From: Cardamine occulta
Lineage: Eukaryota > Streptophyta > Magnoliopsida > Brassicales > Brassicaceae
Length of the DNA stretch: 64,000 nucleotides
Direction: 5' to 3'
Assembly: GCA_028015245.1 (NCBI GenBank)
Contig: CM051385.1
Coordinates: 17,042,447-17,106,446, forward strand
The notes beneath the pieces are model-generated. The model did no database searches. It saw only the letters and a program-made list of their open reading frames with translations, and had not been told where the DNA came from. Shown here one piece after another: positions 47,690 to 60,763 of this stretch; the stretch's first letter is position 1, and each line of letters starts with the position of its first letter. The translations under genes and the position numbers were made by a program.

Positions 47690-50600
47690 TAAATTTTATT
47701 AATAAACTAGAGTTTCTTTAACAAAATTTTGAATGAAATTTTTATTTGATGAAAAAGTAATAATCATTATCAATAATATTTCGAGAACTAAAAACTCCAT
47801 GATTTCGTAATTCTTGTCTAAAAAATGATTTCACAATTTTGCTTAATAGACATTTATCCTGCAATTTCTCACTAAAAATCTAATGTTTATATATATATAT
47901 ATATATGTATAATTCCATAATTTCTTGTATATTTTTAATTAATTAATAGTAAATATGATGATAAAACTATTTCAGTTTGGGAAATTGTAATTTTTTAATA
48001 AATAGTTAATCGTCTGGTAATCGAATCTGTTTCAAAAAGTTATCGATCGATTCACTCCTCTTAACTGACTAGTTAACCGAACCCCCAAATCTCGGTTTAT
48101 TTTGGTTAATAATCTCAATCTTGTCTCTCGCACCTCCACTGGCCAAAATCTTTTGTATTCCTTGTCTCATGGCGTTTTTTGACAACATCCTCTATCTTCG
48201 CCATTCTGCCAACATCTCTTTATTTTTTAATTACTGTTTCAGACTCTATACCCGAAGATGTTTGGTTTACATGGCTTTTTTTTTTCTGTCGTTAAATTCC
48301 TATCCAGCACCATTTTCAATCTTCAACAGAAGCCCCGCCGTTTTTCTCACTCCTTCGGATCCATCTTTGTGCATGAGAATTGGTCACGACGAAAGCAACT
48401 CTTTCAAGTGGACCTCTTCCTCTTGTTTTGACTTCCACCATTTGGAAAAGATCATTTCTACTCTTTCTCCTCTATGGAGAAAACATACCCTAAAATATCC
48501 CTCTCTAAGAGAAGTGTTATTTTTTCTGATTCATAAACCGAGAATACTACGCAATTTTCTAACCAATTTGTTATCTTGCATCAACTATATATAAATTTTG
48601 TCGAGTAACATAATAAAAATGTTTAGGGATCCTCTTGAATTTTATTTCATTACTCTTAACATATTACATGACTTCAACTCTTGGCATTCTTGATGTCACT
48701 GGTTTGCCATTTGACTCACTCAAAATGATGTTGATGCTCTTTCTCTCGGGTCTAAAGACAGTTTAATATTCTTTTAAAAGTTGAAAATGGAAAAAATAAT
48801 CATTTTTGAATTTTATATTCTTGTTTTCCACTATCTCGTCTCAAATTCTCATTTGTTCATCTTTATTTATTTGGCATTTTTGCAATTGTAAATTGTATAA
48901 TCTTCGATTTTCTTGCATGTTGGCCAAATAATTCTAAATATATATATATATATAAAAATTTATAGTTTCCTGTCAAAATTGTTATTTTGTAATTTATTGA
49001 AAATTTTAAGCAATTAATTAGTTATTAGTAAATATAATGATAACTTATTATAAATAAATTTTTATATTTGTTCGTGGTCAACCTATTTAACTATTTGATC
49101 CATAAAATGAAATAGATTAATGTATTAATTTGATCCATTGAATTTTATAGATTCTGTAGGTCTGGTTTTGTGGAATGCGAAATTAGCTAGGTTGACTCAT
49201 TTGGTTAGTTTGGCATGTGTGACTTACTGCGTTTTCCTTACCGCCAGAGTGCGGATCTCTACTGCAATAGGCAGAATAGTTATCAAGTTCACTGTGACAT
49301 TAGCCCTTGTTCCATCTACTCTTGGCTGGAAGCTAACGTATACTCCGTATCTCTTACCTCAGTATGAGGATTGTTCTTCTTATGGTGTCTATGAGTCGGT
49401 ACTTTGGAGCTCCTTCAAAGTTCACATCAAGATATTGATATTTTGGTAGTGTTGTCTACACATATCATATTTGGCTCAACTCAAGCTCACCCCCTAAAGG
49501 CTGTGAAATCCCATGTTTCTGCAACCCCATCTATCTCTTCCCTCTTATGTTTTTATTTGGTTCAAGACAGCCCTGAGGATAGACGCCTATGAATGATGTG
49601 GAAAAAAGTGGTGTGACAATGAGATGGTGGATGTAACTCTCATCGTAGGCTCATCAAGAGGGTGCTTTGTCGCCTATACTCTTGTAGCCGATTCTCTTGA
49701 TTACTTCGTTGGGAAAATCTATATTAAGAAACATTTAAAAATAATATATTACTATATGAGGGATATTAAAAAATAATCTATATGAGGGATCTTTAGCTAC
49801 AACATATTACTTCGTTTGTTGGTTTTCTTTTTTCTTTTTTTTTTTAAATAATAACAATAATTTCTTATATATTTGTCAGAATATAATCGATCAACCGACA
49901 TGTGTTGTGATCTTGTTAATTATAATTTTGACATGTGTCGAACTCTTGTGAAAAAAGTAAAAAATATAAATTTGAAAAGAAAAGTTCAAATTTTATTAAA
50001 AACTAAATAATAAGACTTAACATGTATTAGAAATAAAGAGAAAGTAAAAATCATCTATTTTATTCTTTATTCTTTTTTGTTAGTTTTCTTTTCAATTATC
50101 AAAAATAATAACATAATTTTTTATTTGTGTCAGAAACTAAATGATCAATCGACATATGTCGTGATCTTGTTAGTTATAATTTTGACGTGTGTCGAGCTAT
50201 TATAAGAAGAATCAAAGTTTATTGAGATGACGTCCTGTGTGGCTCTTCATTCTGCTCATGGAGGACGAGATCGGAGGCTTGCCGTGCGGTGTTGCTCTCG
50301 AGGTGAAGCTGTAGAGGTGGTCGTGGTGGTTGGCTCGGTATTTGGTATGGTGGCAAGTGGTCCAGCGGGAAGAGACCTTCTGGATGTCGTTGTTGGAGTA
50401 CCCATATCTGCTAGGGGACAGCGGACTGTGAAACGGTGTAGTTCTCAGGAAATTCTCTTCCCAAAAGTCGTTTCCCCGTCGTCATCTCATCTCTGGGATG
50501 TTGATGTTGTTTTGCCCATTTAAACTTTCTAGATATATCGAGCAATATTCTTTTCCTTCTTCTTATGTAGCTGGGTTTTTAGAACTTTTTAGATCTCTAA

Positions 50601-51968
50601 TTAACACTTCCACATTTAGGGGCTGATTGTTTACAAGCTTTGAGAATTTTAAATAATTTTAAAGTCTTAACAGCTATTTTTAAACAATCAGACTTTTCAC
50701 TCCCTTTTTCTTTAAAGTTTATACTGTCCCGAACTGCCTATTATTTTAACATTAATTTTTGTTTATTTTAAAACTATTTTTTCACCTGAGTTCTCTTTCT
50801 CCATCGTAATAACTAATAAGGAAATTATTTTTTTTTTTTGACACAATTAGAATAAAATCTAGGTGAATAATTTAAATTAGATTTTTTTTATAAAAAAGGA
50901 TGACTATCATTAATTAATAGTTTCTAGTAATCGATTGTATTAAATATATTTGATTAGTTATTTTCATCAATATACTTTTCATAATTAATAAATTAAAATC
51001 TAGTACTATTTTAGTTAGCAATCAGTTTCTTTCATTAATAAAATCAGTTAATTACACACACACTCAGATATGTATATATATATATATAATTATTGAAGTT
51101 TTCGATTACTAAACTAATTATTTATAAATACTATTTTAAAGTATGTAATTTTTGTTTATACTATTTTAAAGTATTTAATTTAAAAGTATATATATATTAA
51201 AGTATTTTATGGAGATTTAGAGTTTGAGATTTTGTGGTTTGATTTTTTAAGAATTTTTAATTTATATTAGATTCATTGTGATATTTTGTTGTTTTCTATA
51301 AAAGTATATGTTTCTACTATTTTAAAGTATTTGATTTATGTTTTCTTATTTTAAAATATTTAACTCTAAAGTATATAATTATTTTTAAAGTATTTTGTGG
51401 AGATTCAGAGTTTGAGTCTTTGTGGTTTGATTTTGGGAAGCACTTATTAAAGCATTTTTAAAATAATATTAGATAGAAATTATTGGATAGGAAGAAAAGA
51501 ATCTAAAAGAATGAAATTAGGGAAGGAAAAAAAGCATCATTTTATGGAAGATACGTTGCAGCATTTCAGAGCTCCATAGAATGATAACCTTACTTTAGTA
51601 GATAAGATTACACACAAACTTAATATATAATAAAGAGTTAAAAATATAGAATATTAATATATTCAATTAATGATTCGGAGTGATTCGTATTAAAATCCTA
51701 TGTTATTCAAACATGAATTTTACAAAGTCTTATGAAATCTAATGTTACTGGATTAGTGATTTGAAAATATACAATCAAATCACTGTTATTGAGAACATTT
51801 TATTTAGTGATTTTAAGTGATTTGAACAATGGTTCTAAATATTGGTTCTAAGTGATTTGAATCATGGTTCTAAACATTTTATTAAGTGAATTTTAAAGTT
51901 TTAAATGAATCATGGTTCTAAACATTAAATAATACAAACCAAAGTTTTTTTTTCATTTGCATCTTGTT

Positions 51969-52009
<41 letters not shown>

Positions 52010-52840
52010 AATAATAGAGTATGTTTTAATTTTTGTGAATGTCACTCTTTTTTTTACAGGAATTATCGTTTTCGTTCTGTCTCATCTGTTTCCGTCCCAC
52101 ATTTTGAATGGAACATAAATAGAATCTTTTTTTTACTATTTCCGAATTCCCGTCCCATTAAATTTTCTGCAAAAATTGTTCCCAAATTTCCACTTATCCA
52201 CCTCTAATTTCTACCCAAAGCACAAATTTTATGGATATAAAGCATTTCCGTGCAAAATGGTATCTATCTTATTAGATAAGGGAACGTTACATTTAGTGTA
52301 CTATATGCCGGCCAAACTCTACCGGTCGAGCCCAATATGTTCTGTTATGAGGCATGTATAAACTTAAGAATATATGCCCTTTAAGAAGCAGATCTTGCTG
52401 ATCAACATGTAGTGGGTTGTGGTTCATTGCGCGATTGGCAGCCTTTGTTATCTGCAAGCCTTGCAGAACGACAAGCTATGGATCCAAACCGTTTTTGGCC
52501 CATCGTGAGTTGGCCAAATGGGGAGGACCGCTTTGTTGTATATATGCTAGTAGTTAGGGCTTCTCACACATGTGTTTGTATATAAACTCAATTTGACTTC
52601 CAATAAAGGGTTTGTTAGGATGATTTCATGTTTTCTAGCTAGAAATAAAATGGGTAGGTTTGAGTATTGCTTCACAAGAATGATCAAAAAAGAATCTCTA
52701 AAAGAAATGGAGGAAGCGACCAAGACATGTATTTTAGTGATTTGTGTAAATAACATCGTTGTGCTACCACCTATTTTAATCTCGTATGTAATACAAAAGA
52801 AATGATGAGTCATGGATAAACACATCAATTAAAACCTAAT
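47690..52840. other. AT-rich transposon-derived region without recognised genes
   Basis: Plus-strand frames at 48121-48594, 49138-49449 and 50227-50523 show no family features. 49819-49945 and 50090-50200 are direct repeats. Dinucleotide TA runs lie at about 47888-47906, 48940-48955, 51068-51087 and 51972-52004. 51640-51930 has repeated GTGATTTGAATCATGGTTCT units, possibly a MITE. One coherent stretch at 52420-52548 (SLRDWQPLLSASLAERQAM in one frame) could be a captured exon of unknown origin. Confidence 0.45.
49819..50200. repeat. Pair of direct repeats, period about 270 bp
   Basis: 49819-49945 and 50090-50200 share GGTTTTCTTTT / AGTTTTCTTTT, AATAATAACA, ATGATCAA.CGACAT..GT, GTGATCTTGTTA.TTATAAT and TTTTGAC.TGTGTCGA. 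They are probably internal repeats of the Helitron-like element ending at 47654. Confidence 0.75.
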
Positions 52841-52849
52841 TGTGCATCG

Positions 52850-54132
52850 ATTGTTGATGTAGAACTTTTTGGATCGATCCACGAAGAAAAAGAAAACTAT
52901 ACTCTAGGAATGCATGTATTCAATCAAGCTAATCAAATAGGATTGGTTTTGGGTAATTAACAATGTAAATTAAACTTAACAATGACTAAACAAGTGAAAG
53001 CTAGAAACAAGATTCACACTAAAATGATAAAAGTGATGGGTCAAGGGCATGTAAATGATTTAGATGAGATGAGAGATGAATCTTTGATGATGCTAAGAAC
53101 ATATTATGAAAACTATCATTAGTTATAGATCACTAATCAAGACTAATTCACTTCCATGACACTAATCCCTTCACTACTCACTATCATTAATGATAAAATT
53201 TCATTTGTGAAAAGTGATCAGTGAGCATTAATAATCAAGTTTAATCCAATCACTAATCAACATAATATCATTTCCACTGGCTGAGGAAGAAAAGCTCATT
53301 TAATGTCTTTCAAGCATTTCATCAAACATCTTCTCGGCATGAAATCTTATTGATCTAGATTCAAATTACAATCTTAAATCTAGCATTACTAATAACCTAA
53401 ATGAAGGATAACCTAAGATTTAATCTTAAACATCACCATTAACTCATTAAACTCACCATAATCACCAATGACTACTTACTTATCATAATGAATACACAAA
53501 GCAATTGGTTTGATCTTTTGCATAATCTTGGTAGATTAGAGAAATGAAGAGTAAATCTAGTAGAGAAATGAAATTGATTGCATAAAAGATCCAACACAAA
53601 TTTTCTTTTATCTAAAAGATGAAAAGAGAAAGGATAAAAGATGGACTCCCTCAAAATTAGGTCCAAAAAAACTATAAATAGCAAAGAAGATGCGTCATGG
53701 GTCAACCTGAGAAAAACCAGGTCGGATCTAAAAAATTAGCAGAAAGTGTCGATCTTGGCAGTCCATCTTGATGGCCAATTATCCGCCAAGATCAATACCC
53801 ATAACTGTTGAAGCTTCAATCCACTTCTGTCATCTCTAGCGGACTGTAGTGGCAGTCATGACCGCTAAGGGCCTCCTTTTGGCTTCTTATTTTCTTTTTT
53901 CTCACCTTTAGCTTCCATCCTCAAGCCTCAATTCATCTTGAGTCTTCAAATACCTAAGATGGGATCAAAACTATGCAATATGGGACGATTATGACTTAGA
54001 ACTCTAGAATGCATGTCAAAGCAAAAAGTCTAACTAAAAGGTATGCAAATGAATCTAAATGATGTAATGTGATGAGAAAAATGATTGAAAAAGTTATAAA
54101 TTGGTAAAAATCATAAATATTAACTCCCCCTC
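52850..54132 (-). mobile_element. Probable 3' LTR and purine tract of an Athila/Tat-like element
   Basis: On the minus strand, AAGGAGGGGGAGTTAATA (plus 54119-54136) is a typical polypurine tract, followed by AT-rich sequence to about 52850 with no genes. It lies downstream, on the same strand, of the gag/protease fragment at 63279-62042. The Tekay element is inserted within 1 bp of the purine tract. The left border of the LTR was not resolved. Confidence 0.45.
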
Positions 54133-54137
54133 CTTAG

Positions 54138-55629
54138 TGTAACGCCCGTGTTCCAGAAAATTAATTAATTTAATTAATTTGGAAATTTTTTTGAGTTTAT
54201 GAACCTTAGAAAAGTCTAGAAAAATTAATTATGGGGTTGAAATAATTAATTTAGATTTGTTCCGGGGGTGTCATTAATCGTTTCGGAAGTTGTGGGGTTT
54301 TTCTCAAAGGAAGGGGCAAAAATCAATTTGGCTTCTTCTTCTTCTTCTCCTTGAGCATGCCATTTTCTTCTAAGTGTGGGAGAGTTCTTGAGCTTGTGAG
54401 CTAAGAGAAAGAAGAGAGAGGAAGAAGAGAAAGGCTTGGTGAGCTTGTGAGAAGCTTGGATCTTGCGAGATCAAGGGGGTGTGAAGCTTGTGGAGCTTGG
54501 AAAAAAGAGTGGCAGAAGCTAGGGTTTGGCTGTGGGGTTTGGAGGAGTAGGAGAGATCTTCTTGAGCTTGGGGAGTCCATCTAAGCTTAGATCCATCCAT
54601 TATAAGGTGAGTTGGGACCAAAGGTTATATTTAAGCTTGTGGGGGGGGGGCTTGGGGAGTTTAATTTCTTTTGGTTGGTTTCCAATTTTTGGTTAAGCTT
54701 AAGGGAGGTGTTTTCTAAACTTGTGAAGCTTTAGCTAGTGTTTGCTAAGCTTGTGGTGGTTAGAAAATCATGGATTTGTGCTTGTTGTGCCTTGTTAAGC
54801 TTTGATTGTGAGTTCTTATGCTTAATTTGGTGATTGTGATTTTTGTGGGTTCTTGAGAATTCTATGGGTCACTTGTGAAGCTTTAGCTAGTGTTTGCTAA
54901 GCTTGTAGTGGTTAAAAAACCATGGATTTGTGTTGTTATGCCTTGAAAGCTTGATTGGTGTTCATGTGCCCTTCTTGGTGAATTTGGATATTTACTATTC
55001 ATTCTGAGAAAATGTTTACAATTCATTCTGAGAAAATGTTTACTATTCATTCTGAGAAAATGTTTACTATCCATTCTGAGAAAATGTTTACTATTCATTC
55101 TGAGAAAATGTTTACTATTCATTCTGAGAAAATGTTTACTATTCTAGCTGTGAAAGCATGTTTACTATTCATTCTGTGAAAGTTGGTACTATTTATGCTG
55201 TGAAAGTGTGTTTACTATTCCTGCTATTGTTTAGCTTTTCTTGGTGTGGAATTACTATTTTGTTGTTGGAAGTTTTAATTGGTGTTAATTAATTCTTCGT
55301 GTTGTCTTGGTTATTAAAAATTGTTTGGTGTTTTTTGATAGCCTGTTGTTGGGAGGATCAATTTCACTCAGCGTTTGGTTTGCCAAATGTTGATGCATCA
55401 CTTTTGTCAATGCAGGTAAAGATAAGGCGTGATCGTGGAATCGAGGCAGTGAGGAGGGGATGATTAAGACCTGGTAGTTTTATGATTTTTTTTGTAGCTT
55501 TCGTAGGATTGCTAGAACTTGTAGAACTGTTGACATTCGTGGTCGTTATTGTATGGTTTTGAAAGTTTAATGTGTGGGCATTATGTTCATTATTTACATG
55601 TGCAAAAAAAAAATAGTTCGGTCGTTTCA
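54138..55629 (+). repeat. 5' LTR of the Tekay-type gypsy element
   Basis: Starts TGTAACGCCCGTGTTCC, ends ..GGTCGTTTCA, about 1,492 bp, preceded by CTTAG (54133-54137). It contains the 24-bp tandem array at 54994-55190. A second, internally deleted copy lies at about 58605-58885, and a 50-bp end copy at 59842-59891. Confidence 0.85.
54994..55200. repeat. 24-bp tandem array inside the LTR
   Basis: Six close copies of TTTACTATTCATTCTGAGAA plus AATG, then degenerate copies with CTGTGAAAG. On the minus strand it gives an artificial 8-residue repeat frame (MNSKHFLR), which is not a gene. Confidence 0.9.
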
Positions 55630-55801
55630 TTTTGGTATCATAGCCCATACGGTTCTAGGAGCCTGTGTTTCTAGGACAGATTGGGTGTTGCATGGGATCA
55701 TAGAATCATCCTCTTTGAGCCTTGTGAGATTCCACAGTGAGTTATCTTTATTGTGATGATTGTGTCTTAGTGTTTCTTAGTCTTTGCTTCTGCATGTGCA
55801 G

Positions 55802-58604
55802 ATGGCTAGAGGGCGTGGTAGAGGCCGTGGCCGGGGTAGAGGTCGTGGCCTAGTGCCAGAGGAGCAGGTCGAGGAATCGCATGCGAGTCAGGTGGGGTCT
55901 GAGGGCGTGGCCGGTGGGAGTGCCGGTGTGGCTGGTGTTCCAGCGGGTGCTGCGAGTTTAGCAGCGGATGCTCGGACTAGAGATGACCGCATGGCAGATC
56001 TTTTGACGAGGTTGTTGGAGGGGTTTTCAGAGAGGGTACCGGCTCAGGCTCCTGTGGTTCCAGTTTTTGTTGAGGTTCAGCCTCAGGTTGCAGCAGCGGT
56101 TGCTGAGGAGCTTCCATCCTACCTCAGGATGAGGGAGCAGATGCAGAGGATAGGAACGGAGTTTTTCCCTGGAGGTGCCAATCCTGAGGACGCTGATGCG
56201 TGGTTGAAGAGGGTAGAGAGGAATTTCCTCTCGAGTAAGTGTCCCACGGGATACCATGTGGACATTGCGGTCCATTATCTGGAGGGTGATGCGCATCTCT
56301 AGTGGAAGGGTGTGGCAGCCCGGAGAGTTCAGGCTGAGATGGCTGGGGTGGATTTTGTGGAGAAGTTTAACTCCAAGTATTTCCCTCAGGAGGTGTTTAA
56401 CTGGTTAGAGTCGAGGTTTGCGAGATTGACTCAGGGGGATCGGTCGGTACGCGAGTATGAGGTGGAGTTCAACCGGCTTAGGTCTTATGTTAGATGGGCG
56501 GTTGAGAGGGAGTCGGCTCGTGTGCAGAGATTCCTGATGGGTCTTAGGATTGACTTGCGGAACCGTTACATGGTTAGAGCTTTTTGCACGGTTCATGAGT
56601 TGGTTGAGGTTGTGGCATTGCTTGAGGAGGGTTTGAAAGACAAGGTGGTAGTGGTTACACCGAATTTTCAGGCGAGATCCGTACAGCAGCAGTCTGGTCT
56701 GAGCAGAGGCGGTAAGCCGATGCAAGGGTAGAAATAGAAGCGGGATGGCACTTCGAGTGGCAGTCGGGGTGGTCAGGGTTGCTTCGGGTGTGGGAGCACA
56801 GATCATAGCGTGGGTAGCTGTCCTAGGAAAGGCGGGGTACGAGTGGATCCTCGAGTGTGCTTTCACTGCAGGGAGGTAGGGTATATTAGACCTCAGTACC
56901 CCAAACTGAGGCAGAGTGATGCCACAGTAGTGCAGCCCGTTAGGCCAGTGGCAGCAGCGCCTCGAGTGTATTCCATTATCGAGTCCGGAAAGCCGAGTTC
57001 CATGCCGATCACAGGTATTTTCTTAGATTCATCTAAGTTTAATTTTGTGTTGGGAAATTTGGTTGCTTGTTGTAGTGTTAAGATTTTCGGCACATGTATA
57101 TGTGTAGGGACCTTGTGTGTTGGGGGTGTTGAGTGTCATGTGTTGTTTGACACAGGAGCATCGCATTGCTAATGTTCGAAGTGACCTTGGTGTGAGTTTG
57201 GGTTTCGTGGAAGTTGATGGAGGGAAGCTCCTAAGAATTCATGGTCGGGTTAGAGACGTGGATGTTCAGGTAGCTGGAGAGTCTATGCCTACCGATTAGA
57301 TTATTTGCTCCGTGGAGCTGTACGATGTCATTTTAGGGATGGATTGGCTCGGGAAGTTCGGAACACATCTGGATTGTCACTGAGGACGTGTCGAGTTCGA
57401 CCAAGGAAAAGGGAAGTTGGTGTATCAGGGTGTGAGACTGACTTTTAGGAGTCTCGTGATCTCAGTTATGCACGCCGAGCGTATGATTGAGAGGGGTTTC
57501 GAGGCTTATTTGGCTACCATTTCTTTGTCGGAGGCCGTTGGAGAGGCTAAAGTTCAGGATATTCAGGTGGTTTGAGAGTTCTAGGATGTGTTCCAGTCAT
57601 TACAGGGGTTACCACCGTCTAGGTCGGATCTTTTCATGATTGAGTTGGAAACAGGGACGACACTGATATCCAAGGCTCCTTATAGGATGGCTCCAGCAGA
57701 GATGGCAGAGCTGAAGAAGCAACTAGAGGAGTTGCTGAGTAAGGGGTTTATTCGCCTGAGTACTTCACCATGGGGAGCGCTGGTGTTATTTGTGAAGAAG
57801 AAGGACGAGAGTTTTCGGTTGTGCATTGACTATCGGGGACTTAACCGAGTCACAGTGAAGAACATGTGTCCTTTTCCTCGGATTAATGAGTTGTTAGATC
57901 AGTTGAGAGGGCCTACTTTGTTCTTCAAGATTGACTTGGCGTCGGGATATCATCAGATTCCTATCGATGAGGTAGATATCCAGAAGATGGCTTTCAGATC
58001 TCGTTATGGCCACTACGAGTTTGTGGTGATGCCATTGGGTTGACAAATGCACCAGCTGCATTTATGAGATGGATGAACAGCGTTTTCCACAAGTATTTGG
58101 ATGAGTTTGTGATCATCTTTATCGATGATATCTTGGTGTATACGAAGAGCCTGGAGGAGCATGAGTGCGTGGTTCTTGTGAAGTTGCGGGAACAGAAGTT
58201 GTTTGCTAAGTTGAGCAAGTATAACTTCTGGCAGCGGGAGATTATTTTTCTGGCTCATGTTATCTCTGTGCAGGGGGTTTCAGTGGATCTAGAGAAGGTT
58301 CAGGCCATTAGTGCTTGGCCGAGGCCGAGGAATGCCACGGAAATTAGGAGTTTTCTCGGGTTGGCAGGTTATTATCGGCGGTTCATTAAGGGTTTTGCAA
58401 GTTTGGCTAAGTCTATGACGAAGCTGACGGGGAAAAATGTTTTTTTCGTGTGATCCTCGGAGTGTGAGGAGAGTTTTTGCGAAACTGAAGGCCTTGTTGA
58501 CTAGTACTCTAGTATTGGCATTACCAGATTCGAGGAAGCCTTACGTAGTATATACCGATGCGTCGGGAGTTGGTCTTGGTTGCGTGTTGATACAACGGGG
58601 TAAG
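55802..58604 (+). pseudogene. Tekay-type gag-pol, truncated in RNase H
   Basis: Starts at 55802 with an Arg/Gly-rich leader (MARGRGRGRGRGRG). The gag domain follows (GGANPEDADAWLKRVERNF). The Trp after EGDAHL is a TAG (about 56300). A zinc knuckle (CFGCGSTDHSVGSCP) and protease start (HVLFDTGASHC, then a stop) follow. RT shows RLCIDYRGLNRVTVKN and FKIDLASGYHQIPID, a one-base frameshift near 58038, and IIFIDDILVYTKS. The connection region and the first RNase H strand (VVYTDASGVGLGCVL) are present, after a frameshift near 58440. Coding then stops at the junction with LTR sequence near 58605. Integrase and chromodomain are missing. Confidence 0.88.
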
Positions 58605-58885
58605 GTGTTTGCTAAGCTTGTACTGGTTACCAAATGTTGATGTATCACTTTTGTCGATGCAGGTAAAGATAAGGCGTGATCGTGGAATCGAGACAGTGAG
58701 GAGGGGATGATTAGGACCCGGTAATTTTGTGTTTTTTTTGTAGCTTTCGTAGGATTGCTAGAACCGGTAGAACTGTTGACATTCGTGGTCGTTGGTGTGA
58801 TTGTTGTATGGTTTTGAATGTTTAATGTATGGGCATTAGTTCATTATTTCCATGTGCAAAAAAAAAAAAAAGTGTGGTCGTTTCA
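58605..58885 (+). repeat. Internal LTR copy with deletion
   Basis: Begins with GTGTTTGCTAAGCTTGTA, corresponding to about 54893 in the first LTR, then jumps to CCAAATGTTGATG (55383) and runs to the LTR end TTTCA. About 470 bp are missing compared with the first LTR. Confidence 0.8.
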
Positions 58886-59057
58886 TTTTGGTATAAGAGC
58901 CCATACGGTTCTAGGAGCCTATGTTTCTAGGACAGATTGGGTGTTGCATGGGGTCATAGAATCATCCTCTTCGAGCCTTGTGGGATTCCACGGTGAGTTA
59001 TCTTTATTGTGATGATTGTGTCTTAGTATTTCTTAGTCTTTGCTTCTGCATGTGCAG

Positions 59058-59841
59058 ATGGCTAGAAGGCGTGGTAGAGGTCGTGGCCCGGTGCCGAAGG
59101 AGCGGGTCGAGGAATCACATGCAAGTCAGGTGGGGTCTGAGGGCATTGCCGATGGGAGTGCCGGTGTGGCTGGTGTTCCAGCGGGTGCTGCGGGTTTAGC
59201 AGCGGGTGATGCTCGGGCTAGAGATGACCGCATGGCAGATCTTTTGACGAGGTTGTTGGAGCGGTTTCCAGAGGGGTACCGGCTCAGGCTCCTGTGGTTC
59301 CAGTTTTTGTTGAGGTTCAGCCTCAGGTTGCAGCAGCGGTTGCTGAGGAGCTTCTATCCTACCTCAGGATGATGGAGCAGATGCAGAGGATAGGCACGAG
59401 GTTTTTCTCTGGAGGTGCTAATCCTGAGGACGCTGATGCGTGGTTGAGGAGGGTAGAGAGGAATTTCCTCTCGAGTAGGTGTCCCGCGGGCTACCAAGTG
59501 GACATTGCGGTCCATTATCTGGAGGGTGATGCGCATCTCTGGTGGAGGGGTGTGGCATCCCGGAGAGTTCAGGCTGAGATGGCTTCGGCGGATTTTGTGG
59601 AGGAGTTTAACTCCAAGTATTTCCCTCAGGAGGCGTTTAACCGGTTAGAGTCGAGGCTTGCGAGATTGACTCAGGGGGATCGGTCGGTACGCGAGTATGA
59701 GGTGGAGTTCAACTGGCTTGGGTCTTATGTTAGACGGACGGTTGAGAGGGAGTCGGCCCGTGTGCAGAGATTCCTGATGGGTCTTAGGGTTGACTTGTGG
59801 AACCGTTGCATGGTTAGGGCTTTTTGCACGGTTGATGAGTT
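59058..59841 (+). pseudogene. Second Tekay gag copy, cut by LTR end
   Basis: Starts MARRRGRGRGPVPKERVEE and is a near copy of the gag at 55802. It has a frameshift near 59270 (after LTRLLERFPEG) but keeps the Trp that is a stop in the first copy. At 59842 the frame runs directly into LTR end sequence (TTAGTTCATTATTTCCATG). Confidence 0.85.
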
Positions 59842-59896
59842 AGTTCATTATTTCCATGTGCAAAAAAAAAAAAAAAAGTGCGGTCGTTTCACTTAG

Positions 59897-60758
59897 TGTC
59901 CCTGTTTTCATAACATTGATCAAACTTTTTTTTGCACCTTCTTCTTTTCCAACACCCAAACCAAGTACTCAATCTAACCATCCAAGTGTTTCATTTCCAT
60001 TCTAATCACTAGTCTTTCCATTTCTAGCTAAAACGAGTATTAATATTTTGTCATTTTTAATACTCTCAAGATTTTATAAAATCATATCATTACAAACAAA
60101 AGGCCTCACTCAACAAATCAATATAAGGGTTTTAAAGAAATTTTTAAGGTTAAAGGTAGGGGAACCACTCTAAAGGCTAGAATGGCCATTCGAGTTAGCA
60201 CAAGGGTGGTGAATCGGATAAGAAAACCCGAATGTGACTTATATTTAATTAACAATGAGAACACATTTACATCATCCTAAGCAAGAAAATTAGATTCAAA
60301 TTAATCCAAGTTCATAGAGATGTTTCAAAAATTATGTGAGCCATATAAAAGTAAAAGTTGTATTTCGAAAGATGAAAATGTCCAAACATGGTTCATTTTT
60401 TCAAAGATGTTCAAGCAATAAATAACCATAATTAAGAGAAAATGATCTTAATTCTAAGCGTGAACTTCTACAAGGCAATCTTTCCCTATGCATATGCAAA
60501 CCCATATGCTTCTAGACTTGATCCTAATGTGTGAATGAAACTACATGCTCTTTTTTTTTTGTGTTTTTTTCATTTTTTGTGGTTTTCTATGCAAATAAGT
60601 ATATGCATCAGACTCAAATATGTAAAAATGAAAATAAGAACAAAAAACACAAAATCAAAAGACACAAATCCTTCCCCCCCCCCCCCCCAACTTTAATTAC
60701 ACCATCTCGGTGTAACAAGAGTGAAAGAAGGGGGAAATAAGAAAACAAAAATTAAATG
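59897..60758 (-). other. Remaining part of the Athila/Tat-like host element
   Basis: No ORF of note. A C16-type run (60675-60690), poly-G on the element strand, follows CCAACTTTAATTACACC. Such G-runs are usual downstream of the coding region in Athila/Tat elements. The sequence continues the interrupted element on both sides of the Tekay insertion. Confidence 0.45.
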
Positions 60759-60763
60759 GTATT

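Larger units (their letters stand above)
54138..59891 (+). mobile_element. Composite Tekay/Del-type gypsy retrotransposon
   Basis: The whole unit is flanked by the 5-bp duplication CTTAG (54133-54137 and 59892-59896). Order: LTR (54138-55629), PBS (TGGTATCATAGCC, 55633), gag, partial pol to RNase H, deleted LTR (58605-58885), a second PBS-like TGGTATAAGAGCC, a second gag copy (59058-59841), last 50 bp of the LTR. This is best explained by a tandem (three-LTR) array followed by deletions. Confidence 0.85.

Noticed and set aside
48121..48594. 157-codon plus-strand frame
   Set aside because: Composition is hydrophobic and low in complexity, no family recognised, in transposon-like AT-rich DNA.
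50227..50523. 98-codon plus-strand frame
   Set aside because: GC-richer than its surroundings, but neither strand shows a known domain; too weak to call a gene.
54883..55122. Minus-strand protein with 8-residue repeats
   Set aside because: It is a product of the 24-bp tandem array inside an LTR; the period keeps the frame open by chance.
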